Origin: Palaemon carinicauda
Lineage: Eukaryota > Arthropoda > Malacostraca > Decapoda > Palaemonidae
Assembly (NCBI RefSeq): GCF_036898095.1
Contig: NC_090744.1
Coordinates: 13,235,143-13,299,142 of the forward strand
DNA: 64,000 nt
Direction of reading: 5' to 3'
Under the pieces are notes generated by a model that saw nothing but the letters and a program-made list of their open reading frames with translations, was not told where the DNA came from and made no database searches. Below, piece after piece: positions 1 to 8,770 of this stretch (the first letter of the stretch is position 1; every line of letters starts with the position of its first letter). A program made the translations under genes and the position numbers.

Positions 1-1845
1 CCAAAGGGGAGCAACCAGCGTCAGCCGTGTCCCTTCGTGCGAGACGAATTTCTGCAGAACTTTGTTTATTATCTTGAACGGTGGGAATGCGTACAGGTCG
101 AGATGGGACCAGTTCAGTAGAAAAGCATCCACATGAACTGCTGCAGGGTCTGGAACAGGGGAACAGTACAGCGGAAGTCTCTTGGTTATGGAGGTGGCAA
201 ACAGATCTATGGTAGGTTGACCCCACAAGGTCCAAAGTCTGTTGCACACACTCTTGTGGAGGGTCCATTCCGTGGGAATGACCTGATTCCTTCTGCTTAG
301 GCGATCTGCTGAGACGTTCATATCGCCCTGAATGAACCTCGTGACCAGAGTGAGGTTTAGACCTCTTGACCAAATGAGGAGGTCCCTTGCGATCTCGTAT
401 AGGCTCCTCGAATGGGTCCCTCCTTGCTTGGAGATGTAAGCCAAGGCTGTGGTATTGTCTGAGTTCACCTCCACCACTTTGCCTAGCAGGAGGGACTTGA
501 AGTTCAACAGGGCTAGATGAACCGCTAGCAGCTCCTTGCAGTTGATGTGGAGTAATCCTTGTTCCTCGTTCCACGTTCCCGAGCATTCCCGTCCGTCCAA
601 GGTTGCACCCCAGCCCGAGTCCGATGCATCTGAGAAGAGATGAAGATTGGGGGTCTGAATGGCCAACGATAGACCCTCCCTGAGAAGGAGGTTGTGCTTC
701 CACCACAGGAGAGTGGTCTTCATCTCTTGGTTGATAGGGATAGAGACTGCTTCGAGAGTCGAACCCTTGTCCCAATGAGCTGCAAGATGGAATTGAAGAG
801 GGCGGAGGTGGAGTCTCCCTAGCTCGACAAACAGGGCCAGTGATGAGAGGGTCCCTGTGAGACTCATCCACTGTCTCACTGAGCAACTGCTCCTCTTCAG
901 CATGCTCATGATGCACTCTAGGGCCTGGCTTATCCTGGGGGCCGATGGAAAAGCCCGAAAATCCTGACTCCGAATCTCCATTCCCAGGTACACAATGGAT
1001 TGGGAGGGAATGAGTTGAGACTTCTCTATGTTGACTAATAGACCTAGGTCTCTGATTAAGTCTAAAGTCCAATTGAGATTCTCCAGACAACGACGACTCG
1101 TGGAGGCTCTCAACAGCCAGTCGTCTAAGTAGAGGGAGGCTCTGATGTTCGACAAGTGTAGGAATTTTGCTATATTCCTCATCAGATGAGTAAAGACCAT
1201 AGGAGCTGTGCTTAGGCCAAAACACAGGGCTTGGAATTGGTAGACAACCTTTCCAAAAACGAATCTCAGGAAAGGTTGGGAGTCTGGATGAATAGGAACG
1301 TGAAAGTATGCATCTTTCAAGTCCAACGAGACCATCCAGTCCTCCTGTCTGACCGCTGCTAAGACCGACTTCGTCGTCTCCATCGTGAACGTCTGCTTGG
1401 TGACATACTCGTTGAGAGCGCTGACGTCCAGCACCGGTCTCCAACCTCCTGTCTTCTTGGCCACAAGAAAGAGACGGTTGTAGAAGCCCGGGGATTGATG
1501 GTCCCGGACTATAACCACTGCCTTCTTCTGCACAAGTAGCGACACCTCCTGGTGCAATGCTAGCCTCTTGTCCTCTTCTTTGTAGTTGGGAGAGAGGTTG
1601 ATGGGCGATGTGGTCAGAGGTGGTTTGAGGCAGAATGGAATCCTGTAACCGTTCCTCAGCCAACTGACAGACTGGGCGTCTGCACCTCTCTTCTCCCAGG
1701 CTCGCCAGAAGATCTTGAGCCTGGCTCCTACTGCTGTCTGGAGATGCGGAGAGTCAGTGTTTACCTTTAGATGTCCTGGAGCCTTTCCTGGACTTGCTCC
1801 TGAAAGAGTCTGGACGGGAGCTTCCTCGGCTGGGGGCTCTACCAC
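1..1845 (-). CDS. DIRS reverse transcriptase/RNase H (element A), 3' end beyond window
   Basis: The visible part equals residues 1-615 of the element B protein. It has the RT palm motif A (LDLKDAY), the YLDD box, all four RNase H acidic positions and the start of the methyltransferase-like region with its FPPF motif. The frame is +1 relative to gag and overlaps the gag end (1754) by about 90 nt. The first codon of the open stretch shown is GTG, so no conventional ATG marks the start; expression by frameshift or re-initiation is inferred. The protein copies element RNA into DNA. The window edge cuts it before the stop. Confidence 0.85.
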   Translation of the reverse strand, partial: MVEPPAEEAPVQTLSGASPGKAPGHLKVNTDSPHLQTAVGARLKIFWRAWEKRGADAQSVSWLRNGYRIPFCLKPPLTTSPINLSPNYKEEDKRLALHQEVSLLVQKKAVVIVRDHQSPGFYNRLFLVAKKTGGWRPVLDVSALNEYVTKQTFTMETTKSVLAAVRQEDWMVSLDLKDAYFHVPIHPDSQPFLRFVFGKVVYQFQALCFGLSTAPMVFTHLMRNIAKFLHLSNIRASLYLDDWLLRASTSRRCLENLNWTLDLIRDLGLLVNIEKSQLIPSQSIVYLGMEIRSQDFRAFPSAPRISQALECIMSMLKRSSCSVRQWMSLTGTLSSLALFVELGRLHLRPLQFHLAAHWDKGSTLEAVSIPINQEMKTTLLWWKHNLLLREGLSLAIQTPNLHLFSDASDSGWGATLDGRECSGTWNEEQGLLHINCKELLAVHLALLNFKSLLLGKVVEVNSDNTTALAYISKQGGTHSRSLYEIARDLLIWSRGLNLTLVTRFIQGDMNVSADRLSRRNQVIPTEWTLHKSVCNRLWTLWGQPTIDLFATSITKRLPLYCSPVPDPAAVHVDAFLLNWSHLDLYAFPPFKIINKVLQKFVSHEGTRLTLVAPLW

Positions 1846-4438
1846 GAAAGGGCGGTATGAACCTCGTCGCAGGGGTATCAGCCACTGGTGAGCGATAAGT
1901 CTTGGGGACTGAGGTAGTAACCTTAGACTTACGAGCCGATGAGGCTACAAGATCGTGTGTGTCCTTTTGTATCAGGGCAGCAGACAAGTCCTTAACCAGC
2001 TCTTCAGGGAAGAGGAACTTCGAGAGCGGAGCAAAAAGGAGTTGTGACCTTTGGCAAGGTGTAATGCTGGAGGAAAGGAAGGTACACAGCTGTTCCCTTT
2101 TCTTCAAAACCCCTGATACAAACATCGACGCAATCTCACCAGATCCATCCCTAATGGCCTTATCCATGCAGGACATTAATAGCATGGCAGAATCCTTGTC
2201 CGCAGGAGAGGTCTTCTTGCTGAGGGCCCCCAGGCACCAGTCAAGAAAGTTGAACATCTCAAATGCTCTAAACAGTCCTTTCAGTAAGTGATCAAGGTCT
2301 GAGAAGGTCCAGCAAACCTTAGAGCGCCTCATAGCAGTTCTCCGAGGCGAGTCCACCAGACTTGAGAAGTCAGCCTGGGCAGAGGCAGGTACTCCCAAGC
2401 CTGGTGCTTCTCCTGTGGCATACCAAACGCTCGCTTTCGAAGTGAGCTTGGTCGGCGGGAACATGAAAGAAGTCTTGCCTAGGTGTTGCTTAGACTGCAG
2501 CCACTCCCCTAAGATCCTTAATGCTCTCTTAGAGGACCTTGCTAGGACTAGCTTAGTATAGGAGGACTTAGCTTGTTGTAAGCCCAGCGAAAACTCAGAT
2601 GGCGGAGAGCGGGGAATAGCAGAGACAAAGTGGTCTGGGTAAACCTCCCTAAGCAGAACCAAGACCTTACGAAAGTCAATAGACTGTGGAGAAGGCTTGG
2701 ATTCATCCAAGTCTGATGAGGGATCCAGGTGTGCCTCCTCATCATCAGACGCCTCATCACCAGAGTGAAGCGAAGGTATCGGACAAGAATGCTGAACAGC
2801 AGAGTCAGAACGAGTAGGCACAATAGCAGTGGTTTTCTCTTCAAGTAACTGTTGAGGGAGAACCTGAGGCTCAGACTGCAAAGGCTGAATAGCAGACGAA
2901 GCAGAAGGAAGGCGCATGGGTGGAGGAGGCTGACTCCTAGCATGAGCGGTTGAACCCAAGGATTGCGCTTGCTGAGCGGTTGGAGGAAGCGGAGTAGCAA
3001 GTTCCTGTTCCTGTGGTGTGAGCGGAGCGTAATGAGGTTGAGGCTGCGCAGAACAAGGTAAATGTCTCGCAAGCTGAGGCTCCTGAGGCACAAGGCCAAG
3101 GTGTAGTGGAGCTTGCCTTGTGGATGGTTGAGCTCGCTGCAGCGAGAGCTGAGGAGACAGACTCATGGACGGGAGAGGTTGTTGTACCTCAGCCAAGAGT
3201 TGCACCACTGGTGGAGCAGCAAAGGGAGGCGGAGGAAGAGAGGTATACTCCTCCTGATCCCATAGCAAAGGTTGCCTTAAAGAAGGCGGAGGCTGAACAC
3301 CACTGGGAACAGCAAACTCAGACCGTGGCTCAACATCGTACGCCTGGCAGGTGGTACTGCGATCAGGCGGAGCAAGCGCAGGCGGAGCGAGCGCAGGCGG
3401 AGCGAGCGCAGGCGGAGCGAGCGCAGGCGGAGGGAGTGTAGGCGGAGGCGGAGGAGCAACACTCTCAGCCCGACACTCACGCATCAAGTCCGAAAGCTGT
3501 GCTTGCATGGACTGTAGTAGAGTCCACTTAGGGTCGACAGTCGAGCTCTGTTGTGGCAGAACCTTACTCCTCTTGGGCGGAGTGCAGTCGACAGATGACT
3601 GCGGCGAGTCAGAGCTGAGCCAATGACTGCAACCTGGCTGAGCACTCGCGGACTGGACTCTGCGTTTAAGTGGTCTCGAGACCTGAGACCAACGTTTCTT
3701 CCCTGACAGATGATCAGCGGACGAGAAAAAGACGGGCTCAATCGTCTGCGGGTGGGAGTGACGGTCTTTGGAAGACACGCCCGCAACCACCGAGGAAACT
3801 TCTGTGCGCCTAACAAGGCCTGCCGAACCCTTATGCCCTTCGACATTGCTTCTCCCCTGGGCATGGGAGCTTGCAAGAGGTCCCGGACTGGGAGGACGAC
3901 TGGCTCGCACAGAAGAATCCTCACGCACCACACTGGCACTGACACTAGCACTTGGCACTGCACTGACACTAGCACTCGTCACAGCACTGGCACTAACTCC
4001 ACCCACTGCACTCTTGACCTTAAGTTCCTTAACTTCGGCCATCAGAGACTTATGGTCACTTACCACTGACTCTACTTTATCGCCTAAGGCCTGAATAGCA
4101 CGCAAAACAACAGACATATCAGGCGGAGGGCAAACAGTAGGTTCGGGGGTAGCCACTACAGGGGTAGGAAAAGGTAGGGGATCATGAGGTGAGGAAAACA
4201 TTGAAGAGTGAGAAGAACTCCTCCTAACTCTACCTCTCTCTAACTTAGATGAATATTTTAAAAGACGGACAAATTCCAGTTCCGAAAGTCCGGCGCATTC
4301 CTCACATCGATTTTCTAACTGACAGGGCCTGTCCCTACAGTCAGAACAAGCGGTGTGAGGATCTACCGAGGCCTTCGGAATACGCCTATTGCAAGACCTA
4401 CATCGTCTATGGGAGGGGGCTTGCGAAATGTCAGACAT
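1754..4438 (-). CDS. DIRS gag-like ORF1 protein (element A), 894 aa
   Basis: Presumed nucleocapsid-type protein of the element, starting at ATG 4438. The N-terminus is Cys/His-rich (CxxC at 13-16, then H28, C31, C34, C39 and CxxC at 45-48), probably zinc-binding. A short coiled-coil-like stretch follows near residues 115-140. The middle is a long Pro/Gln/Ser-rich region with a PPALA repeat coded by a 15-bp minisatellite (3371-3435), then an acidic patch (DEASDDEEAH) and a conserved helical core of about 230 residues. The tail is basic, Arg/Ser/Lys-rich and ends KGKH, suiting RNA binding. It overlaps the RT frame at its 3' end. The function is inferred from position and composition; no enzymatic motif is present. 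Confidence 0.8.
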   Translation of the reverse strand: MSDISQAPSHRRCRSCNRRIPKASVDPHTACSDCRDRPCQLENRCEECAGLSELEFVRLLKYSSKLERGRVRRSSSHSSMFSSPHDPLPFPTPVVATPEPTVCPPPDMSVVLRAIQALGDKVESVVSDHKSLMAEVKELKVKSAVGGVSASAVTSASVSAVPSASVSASVVREDSSVRASRPPSPGPLASSHAQGRSNVEGHKGSAGLVRRTEVSSVVAGVSSKDRHSHPQTIEPVFFSSADHLSGKKRWSQVSRPLKRRVQSASAQPGCSHWLSSDSPQSSVDCTPPKRSKVLPQQSSTVDPKWTLLQSMQAQLSDLMRECRAESVAPPPPPTLPPPALAPPALAPPALAPPALAPPDRSTTCQAYDVEPRSEFAVPSGVQPPPSLRQPLLWDQEEYTSLPPPPFAAPPVVQLLAEVQQPLPSMSLSPQLSLQRAQPSTRQAPLHLGLVPQEPQLARHLPCSAQPQPHYAPLTPQEQELATPLPPTAQQAQSLGSTAHARSQPPPPMRLPSASSAIQPLQSEPQVLPQQLLEEKTTAIVPTRSDSAVQHSCPIPSLHSGDEASDDEEAHLDPSSDLDESKPSPQSIDFRKVLVLLREVYPDHFVSAIPRSPPSEFSLGLQQAKSSYTKLVLARSSKRALRILGEWLQSKQHLGKTSFMFPPTKLTSKASVWYATGEAPGLGVPASAQADFSSLVDSPRRTAMRRSKVCWTFSDLDHLLKGLFRAFEMFNFLDWCLGALSKKTSPADKDSAMLLMSCMDKAIRDGSGEIASMFVSGVLKKREQLCTFLSSSITPCQRSQLLFAPLSKFLFPEELVKDLSAALIQKDTHDLVASSARKSKVTTSVPKTYRSPVADTPATRFIPPFRGRAPSRGSSRPDSFRSKSRKGSRTSKGKH
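3371..3435. repeat. 15-bp minisatellite in gag of element A (about 4 units)
   Basis: Unit GCGCAGGCGGAGCGA repeated about four times, coding the Pro/Ala repeat of gag in frame on the minus strand. Element B has about two units (10290-10330). The 30-bp loss is the only clear difference between A and B and keeps the reading frame. Confidence 0.9.
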
Positions 4439-4648
4439 CTTGAATCCAAAGAGTTAGCCAAAGGGGTTTCCAAAATCAAGCAAAAGATCGTTAACCGTTA
4501 ATCAGGACTATATAAAAGCTATCTAGCTAATATAAGAAGGTTTCCAGTAATGCGACAGCCGAAATCTGAGAGAATACTTCACCAATTAGCCGTGAACAAA
4601 CTCGAAGATCATAAGCGTATCCCAGAACGTCTTGCCGGAAGCACGACA
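4439..4648 (-). other. 5' leader of element A
   Basis: About 210 bp between the inverted terminal repeat and the gag ATG, with no coding content. Transcription should start in or near the terminal repeat, as in DIRS elements generally. No TATA box that I would defend is visible. Confidence 0.5.
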
Positions 4649-4820
4649 GAGGAATAATTGAGGAGGTGTCAACAAGAAGTACTTGAGTACCTGGCCACAG
4701 GTGGCGCTGGTAAGTACACCCCCTTCTAGTATTGTGATAGCTGGCGTATCCCTCCATAGAATTCTGTCGGGCAACGGAGTTGACAGCTACATGATTATCG
4801 GGTAAGTTTAATATTGAAAA
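4649..4820 (-). repeat. Right (5') inverted terminal repeat of element A
   Basis: Reverse complement of the left terminus of element B from CTTACCCGATAATCATG inward (about 4993-5187). The last bases (ATATTGAAAA) are specific to this end. The end is exact: host sequence TAAATAAATC follows, as at the uninterrupted second locus at 50470. Confidence 0.9.
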
Positions 4821-4992
4821 TAAATAAATCAAGATATGTATAAAAATACCTAAAAAGCAAAGCTATTATTACTACAAGTTCCTCCAAATTTTAAGTAGTG
4901 CACCAATCCCTTTCAAAAGGACACACAGCACTAAATGGAAACTGGGGAACATTTCTGTCTGCAGTGAACTTACATAAAAAATATCACAAATT
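4821..4992. other. 172-bp host flank between elements A and B
   Basis: Not element sequence. It matches 50470-50641 over its full 172 bp. At the second locus it runs straight into the sequence that here follows element B (11716). So A and B sit 172 bp apart in the same ancestral stretch. No coding content. Confidence 0.9.
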
Positions 4993-5187
4993 ATGTTATT
5001 TTTATTAGTAAAATAAATTTTTGAATATACTTACCCGATAATCATGTAGCTGTCAACTCCGTTGCCCGACAGAATTCTATGGAGGGATACGCCAGCTATC
5101 ACAATACTAGAAGGGGGTGTACTTACCAGCGCCACCTGTGGCCAGGTACTCAAGTACTTCTTGTTGACACCTCCTCAATTATTCCTC
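4993..5187 (+). repeat. Left (3') inverted terminal repeat of element B
   Basis: The outer ~36 bp (from ATGTTATTTTTATTAG) are unique to this end. From CTTACCCGATAATCATG inward it is the inverted copy of 11544-11715. Non-identical outer ends plus a common inner repeat is the DIRS1 pattern. Confidence 0.9.
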
Positions 5188-5230
5188 GGTCCACTGGTTC
5201 TCTCTGGGGAGGAAGGGAGGGTCGATTAAA

Positions 5231-5322
5231 TCATGATTATCGGGTAAGTATATTCAAAAATTTATTTTACTAATAAAAATAACATTTTTCAATATTAAAC
5301 TTACCCGATAATCATGTAGCTG
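5231..5322. other. Internal complementary region (ICR) of element B
   Basis: The first half is the complement of the extreme left end (ATGATTATCGGGTAAG... TAATAAAAATAAC). The second half is the complement of the extreme right end (TTTTTCAATATTAAAC...). The two outer ends are thus joined head to tail. In DIRS1 this region templates completion of both ends and formation of the circular intermediate. The equivalent structure is found in C, D, E and P. Confidence 0.88.
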
Positions 5323-5720
5323 ATTCACACCCAGGGAGGTGGGTGAAAACCAGTGTACAAGATTAAAGGATAGCTAAGTATCCCATATTTCATATAACAG
5401 TTATCTCAAATAACAATGAAATAATAAGTACCTGGTAAGGAAGTCGACTTGAACCGTTACTCTGCCTCTTTTTTAAAGTTCGTCTTCCTTACTGAGCGCA
5501 GCGTTCCTCTTGGAGGCTGAATCAACCCAAAGGTGCCAAAGTACACGGGGTTGCAACCCCTACTAAAGGACCTCTACCAAACCTTTGACCCAGGCGCTTC
5601 TCAAGAATGAATAGACCACCCGCCAAATCAAAAGGATGCGGAAGGCTTCTTAGCCTACCGTAACAACCATAAAAACAACAATAAAAGCATTCAAGAGAAA
5701 GGTTAAAAAAGGTTATGGGA
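5323..5720 (-). other. 3' spacer of element B
   Basis: Non-coding stretch between ICR and the recombinase stop. It is similar in D and E. A thymine-rich stretch is visible at 5465-5480. No defensible gene. Confidence 0.5.
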
Positions 5721-6893
5721 TTAAGGGAATGTAGTGGCTGAGCCCTCACCTACTACTGCACTCGCTGCTACGAATGGTCCCAGGGTGTAGCAGTTCTCGT
5801 AAAGAGACTGGACATCTTTCAGATAAAATGATGCAAACACTGACTTGCTCCTCCAATAGGTTGCATCCATTATGCTCTGCAGAGAACGGTTTTTATTAAA
5901 GGCCATCGAAGTAGCTACGGCTCTTACTTCGTGGGTCCTTACCTTCAGCAATGCAAGGTCTTCCTCCTTTAAGTGAGAATGTGCTTCTCTGATCAGAAGC
6001 CTTATATAATACGAAAGCCCATTCTTGGACATGGGCCTCGAAGGTTTCTTGATGGCACACCATAAAGCTTCTGACTGTCCTCGAATAGGTTTAGACCTCT
6101 TAAGGTAATATTTGAGAGCTCTGACAGGGCAAAGAACTCTCTCTAGTTCGTTACCTACCATGTTGGAGAGGCTAGGTATTTCAAACGATCTAGGCCAAGG
6201 ACGTGAAGGAAGCTCGTTCTTTGCTAGGAATCCAAGCTGAAAAGAACATGTTGCAGATTCGGTTGTGAAACCAATGTTCTTGCTGAAGGCATGAACCTCA
6301 CTGACTCTCTTAGCTGTTGCAAGGCAGACGAGAAAAAGAGTCTTGAGGGTAAGGTCCTTGAAGGAAGCTGACTGGAGAGGTTCGAACCTAGATGACATAA
6401 GGAACCTTAAGACTACGTCTAGATTCCAGCCTGGAGTGGAAAGACGACGTTCTTTAGACGTCTCAAAAGACTTAAGAATGTCTTGAAGGTCCTTGTTGGA
6501 AGACAGGTCCAAACCTCTGTGGCGGAGAACTGAAGCCAACATACTCCTATATCCTTTAATCGTAGGTGCTGAAAGGGATCTCTCATTCCTAAGATGTAGA
6601 AGGAAGTCAGCTATTTGGGTCACAGAGGTATTGGTAGAGGATATTGAATTGGCTCTACACCAGCTTCGGAAGACCTCCCACTTAGACTGGTAGACTCTAC
6701 GAGTGGAAACCCTTCTTGCTCTGGCAATCGCACTGGCTGCCTCCTTCGAAAAGCCTCTAGCTCTAGCGAATCTTTCGACAGTCTGAAGGCAGTCAGCCGA
6801 AGAGCGTGGAGGTTTGGGTGCAACCTGTCTACGTGAGGTTGACGTAGAAGGTCCACTCTTAGAGGTAGAGTCCTGGGGAAGTCGACTAGCCAT
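5721..6893 (-). CDS. DIRS tyrosine recombinase (element B), ~390 aa
   Basis: Integrates the circular DNA copy of the element by site-specific-type recombination. Start chosen at the first in-frame ATG (6893) upstream of the N-terminal SAM-like core-binding region; the frame is open far beyond it, but there it only mirrors the RT gene. Catalytic set in 390-aa numbering: Arg196 in TAKRVSEV, His321 and Arg324 in HEVR, Trp347 and nucleophile Tyr357 in FYLKD. All positions of the family are present. It overlaps the RT end by 274 nt in a different frame and lies in the same frame as gag. Length is typical for DIRS recombinases. Confidence 0.88.
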   Translation of the reverse strand: MASRLPQDSTSKSGPSTSTSRRQVAPKPPRSSADCLQTVERFARARGFSKEAASAIARARRVSTRRVYQSKWEVFRSWCRANSISSTNTSVTQIADFLLHLRNERSLSAPTIKGYRSMLASVLRHRGLDLSSNKDLQDILKSFETSKERRLSTPGWNLDVVLRFLMSSRFEPLQSASFKDLTLKTLFLVCLATAKRVSEVHAFSKNIGFTTESATCSFQLGFLAKNELPSRPWPRSFEIPSLSNMVGNELERVLCPVRALKYYLKRSKPIRGQSEALWCAIKKPSRPMSKNGLSYYIRLLIREAHSHLKEEDLALLKVRTHEVRAVATSMAFNKNRSLQSIMDATYWRSKSVFASFYLKDVQSLYENCYTLGPFVAASAVVGEGSATTFP

Positions 6894-8770
6894 AGAAGTA
6901 CCTCTGTGAACCATTCTCTTGCAGGCCAAAGGGGAGCAACCAGCGTCAGCCGTGTCCCTTCGTGCGAGACGAATTTCTGCAGAACTTTGTTTATTATCTT
7001 GAACGGTGGGAATGCGTACAGGTCGAGATGGGACCAGTTCAGTAGAAAAGCATCCACATGAACTGCTGCAGGGTCTGGAACAGGGGAACAGTACAGCGGA
7101 AGTCTCTTGGTTATGGAGGTGGCAAACAGATCTATGGTAGGTTGACCCCACAAGGTCCAAAGTCTGTTGCACACACTCTTGTGGAGGGTCCATTCCGTGG
7201 GAATGACCTGATTCCTTCTGCTTAGGCGATCTGCTGAGACGTTCATATCGCCCTGAATGAACCTCGTGACCAGAGTGAGGTTTAGACCTCTTGACCAAAT
7301 GAGGAGGTCCCTTGCGATCTCGTATAGGCTCCTCGAATGGGTCCCTCCTTGCTTGGAGATGTAAGCCAAGGCTGTGGTATTGTCTGAGTTCACCTCCACC
7401 ACTTTGCCTAGCAGGAGGGACTTGAAGTTCAACAGGGCTAGATGAACCGCTAGCAGCTCCTTGCAGTTGATGTGGAGTAATCCTTGTTCCTCGTTCCACG
7501 TTCCCGAGCATTCCCGTCCGTCCAAGGTTGCACCCCAGCCCGAGTCCGATGCATCTGAGAAGAGATGAAGATTGGGGGTCTGAATGGCCAACGATAGACC
7601 CTCCCTGAGAAGGAGGTTGTGCTTCCACCACAGGAGAGTGGTCTTCATCTCTTGGTTGATAGGGATAGAGACTGCTTCGAGAGTCGAACCCTTGTCCCAA
7701 TGAGCTGCAAGATGGAATTGAAGAGGGCGGAGGTGGAGTCTCCCTAGCTCGACAAACAGGGCCAGTGATGAGAGGGTCCCTGTGAGACTCATCCACTGTC
7801 TCACTGAGCAACTGCTCCTCTTCAGCATGCTCATGATGCACTCTAGGGCCTGGCTTATCCTGGGGGCCGATGGAAAAGCCCGAAAATCCTGACTCCGAAT
7901 CTCCATTCCCAGGTACACAATGGATTGGGAGGGAATGAGTTGAGACTTCTCTATGTTGACTAATAGACCTAGGTCTCTGATTAAGTCTAAAGTCCAATTG
8001 AGATTCTCCAGACAACGACGACTCGTGGAGGCTCTCAACAGCCAGTCGTCTAAGTAGAGGGAGGCTCTGATGTTCGACAAGTGTAGGAATTTTGCTATAT
8101 TCCTCATCAGATGAGTAAAGACCATAGGAGCTGTGCTTAGGCCAAAACACAGGGCTTGGAATTGGTAGACAACCTTTCCAAAAACGAATCTCAGGAAAGG
8201 TTGGGAGTCTGGATGAATAGGAACGTGAAAGTATGCATCTTTCAAGTCCAACGAGACCATCCAGTCCTCCTGTCTGACCGCTGCTAAGACCGACTTCGTC
8301 GTCTCCATCGTGAACGTCTGCTTGGTGACATACTCGTTGAGAGCGCTGACGTCCAGCACCGGTCTCCAACCTCCTGTCTTCTTGGCCACAAGAAAGAGAC
8401 GGTTGTAGAAGCCCGGGGATTGATGGTCCCGGACTATAACCACTGCCTTCTTCTGCACAAGTAGCGACACCTCCTGGTGCAATGCTAGCCTCTTGTCCTC
8501 TTCTTTGTAGTTGGGAGAGAGGTTGATGGGCGATGTGGTCAGAGGTGGTTTGAGGCAGAATGGAATCCTGTAACCGTTCCTCAGCCAACTGACAGACTGG
8601 GCGTCTGCACCTCTCTTCTCCCAGGCTCGCCAGAAGATCTTGAGCCTGGCTCCTACTGCTGTCTGGAGATGCGGAGAGTCAGTGTTTACCTTTAGATGTC
8701 CTGGAGCCTTTCCTGGACTTGCTCCTGAAAGAGTCTGGACGGGAGCTTCCTCGGCTGGGGGCTCTACCAC
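6620..8770 (-). CDS. DIRS reverse transcriptase/RNase H/methyltransferase-like protein (element B), ~716 aa
   Basis: RT: motif A LDLKDAY (Asp175) and YLDD at 239-242. RNase H: Asp406 in SDAS, Glu438 in CKELL, Asp463 in NSDN, Asp514 in SADRLSR. After it comes the conserved DIRS region related to Dam-type methyltransferases, here with FPPF at 587-590 and VAPLWPAREW. Polymerase and RNase H residues are intact. The reading frame is +1 relative to gag and overlaps the gag end by 92 nt. The open frame shown begins at GTG 8768-8770, and the homologous position in element D is not a start either. An ATG-initiated independent protein is therefore doubtful, and a gag-RT fusion or re-initiation is more likely. 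Confidence 0.9.
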   Translation of the reverse strand: MVEPPAEEAPVQTLSGASPGKAPGHLKVNTDSPHLQTAVGARLKIFWRAWEKRGADAQSVSWLRNGYRIPFCLKPPLTTSPINLSPNYKEEDKRLALHQEVSLLVQKKAVVIVRDHQSPGFYNRLFLVAKKTGGWRPVLDVSALNEYVTKQTFTMETTKSVLAAVRQEDWMVSLDLKDAYFHVPIHPDSQPFLRFVFGKVVYQFQALCFGLSTAPMVFTHLMRNIAKFLHLSNIRASLYLDDWLLRASTSRRCLENLNWTLDLIRDLGLLVNIEKSQLIPSQSIVYLGMEIRSQDFRAFPSAPRISQALECIMSMLKRSSCSVRQWMSLTGTLSSLALFVELGRLHLRPLQFHLAAHWDKGSTLEAVSIPINQEMKTTLLWWKHNLLLREGLSLAIQTPNLHLFSDASDSGWGATLDGRECSGTWNEEQGLLHINCKELLAVHLALLNFKSLLLGKVVEVNSDNTTALAYISKQGGTHSRSLYEIARDLLIWSRGLNLTLVTRFIQGDMNVSADRLSRRNQVIPTEWTLHKSVCNRLWTLWGQPTIDLFATSITKRLPLYCSPVPDPAAVHVDAFLLNWSHLDLYAFPPFKIINKVLQKFVSHEGTRLTLVAPLWPAREWFTEVLLWLVDFPRTLPLRVDLLRQPHVDRLHPNLHALRLTAFRLSKDSLELEAFRRRQPVRLPEQEGFPLVESTSLSGRSSEAGVEPIQYPLPIPL

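Larger units (their letters stand above)
1..4820 (-). mobile_element. DIRS-type retrotransposon, element A (left part outside window)
   Basis: Minus-strand element whose 5' end is at 4820 and whose 3' half lies left of the window. It carries a complete gag frame and the first ~615 codons of the RT frame. Base for base it matches element B (position x in A equals x+6925 in B up to the gag repeat, then x+6895), apart from a 30-bp difference in a 15-bp tandem repeat inside gag. The 5' terminus is the same inverted terminal repeat seen in B. Identity this high means A and B are very recent copies of one master. Whether A is complete cannot be seen here. Confidence 0.9.

Noticed and set aside
1902..2291. 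Plus-strand open frame of 129 codons, repeated at 8827
   Set aside because: Lies antisense to the gag core; a shadow of the true frame with no motif.
5079..5273. 64-codon frame in the left terminal repeat of element B (also at 25143)
   Set aside because: It consists only of inverted terminal repeat and ICR sequence.
6894..8588. Upstream extension of the recombinase frame to give a 955-aa protein
   Set aside because: That part is the RT gene read in another frame; recombinase homology begins near 6780, and the first suitable ATG is 6893.
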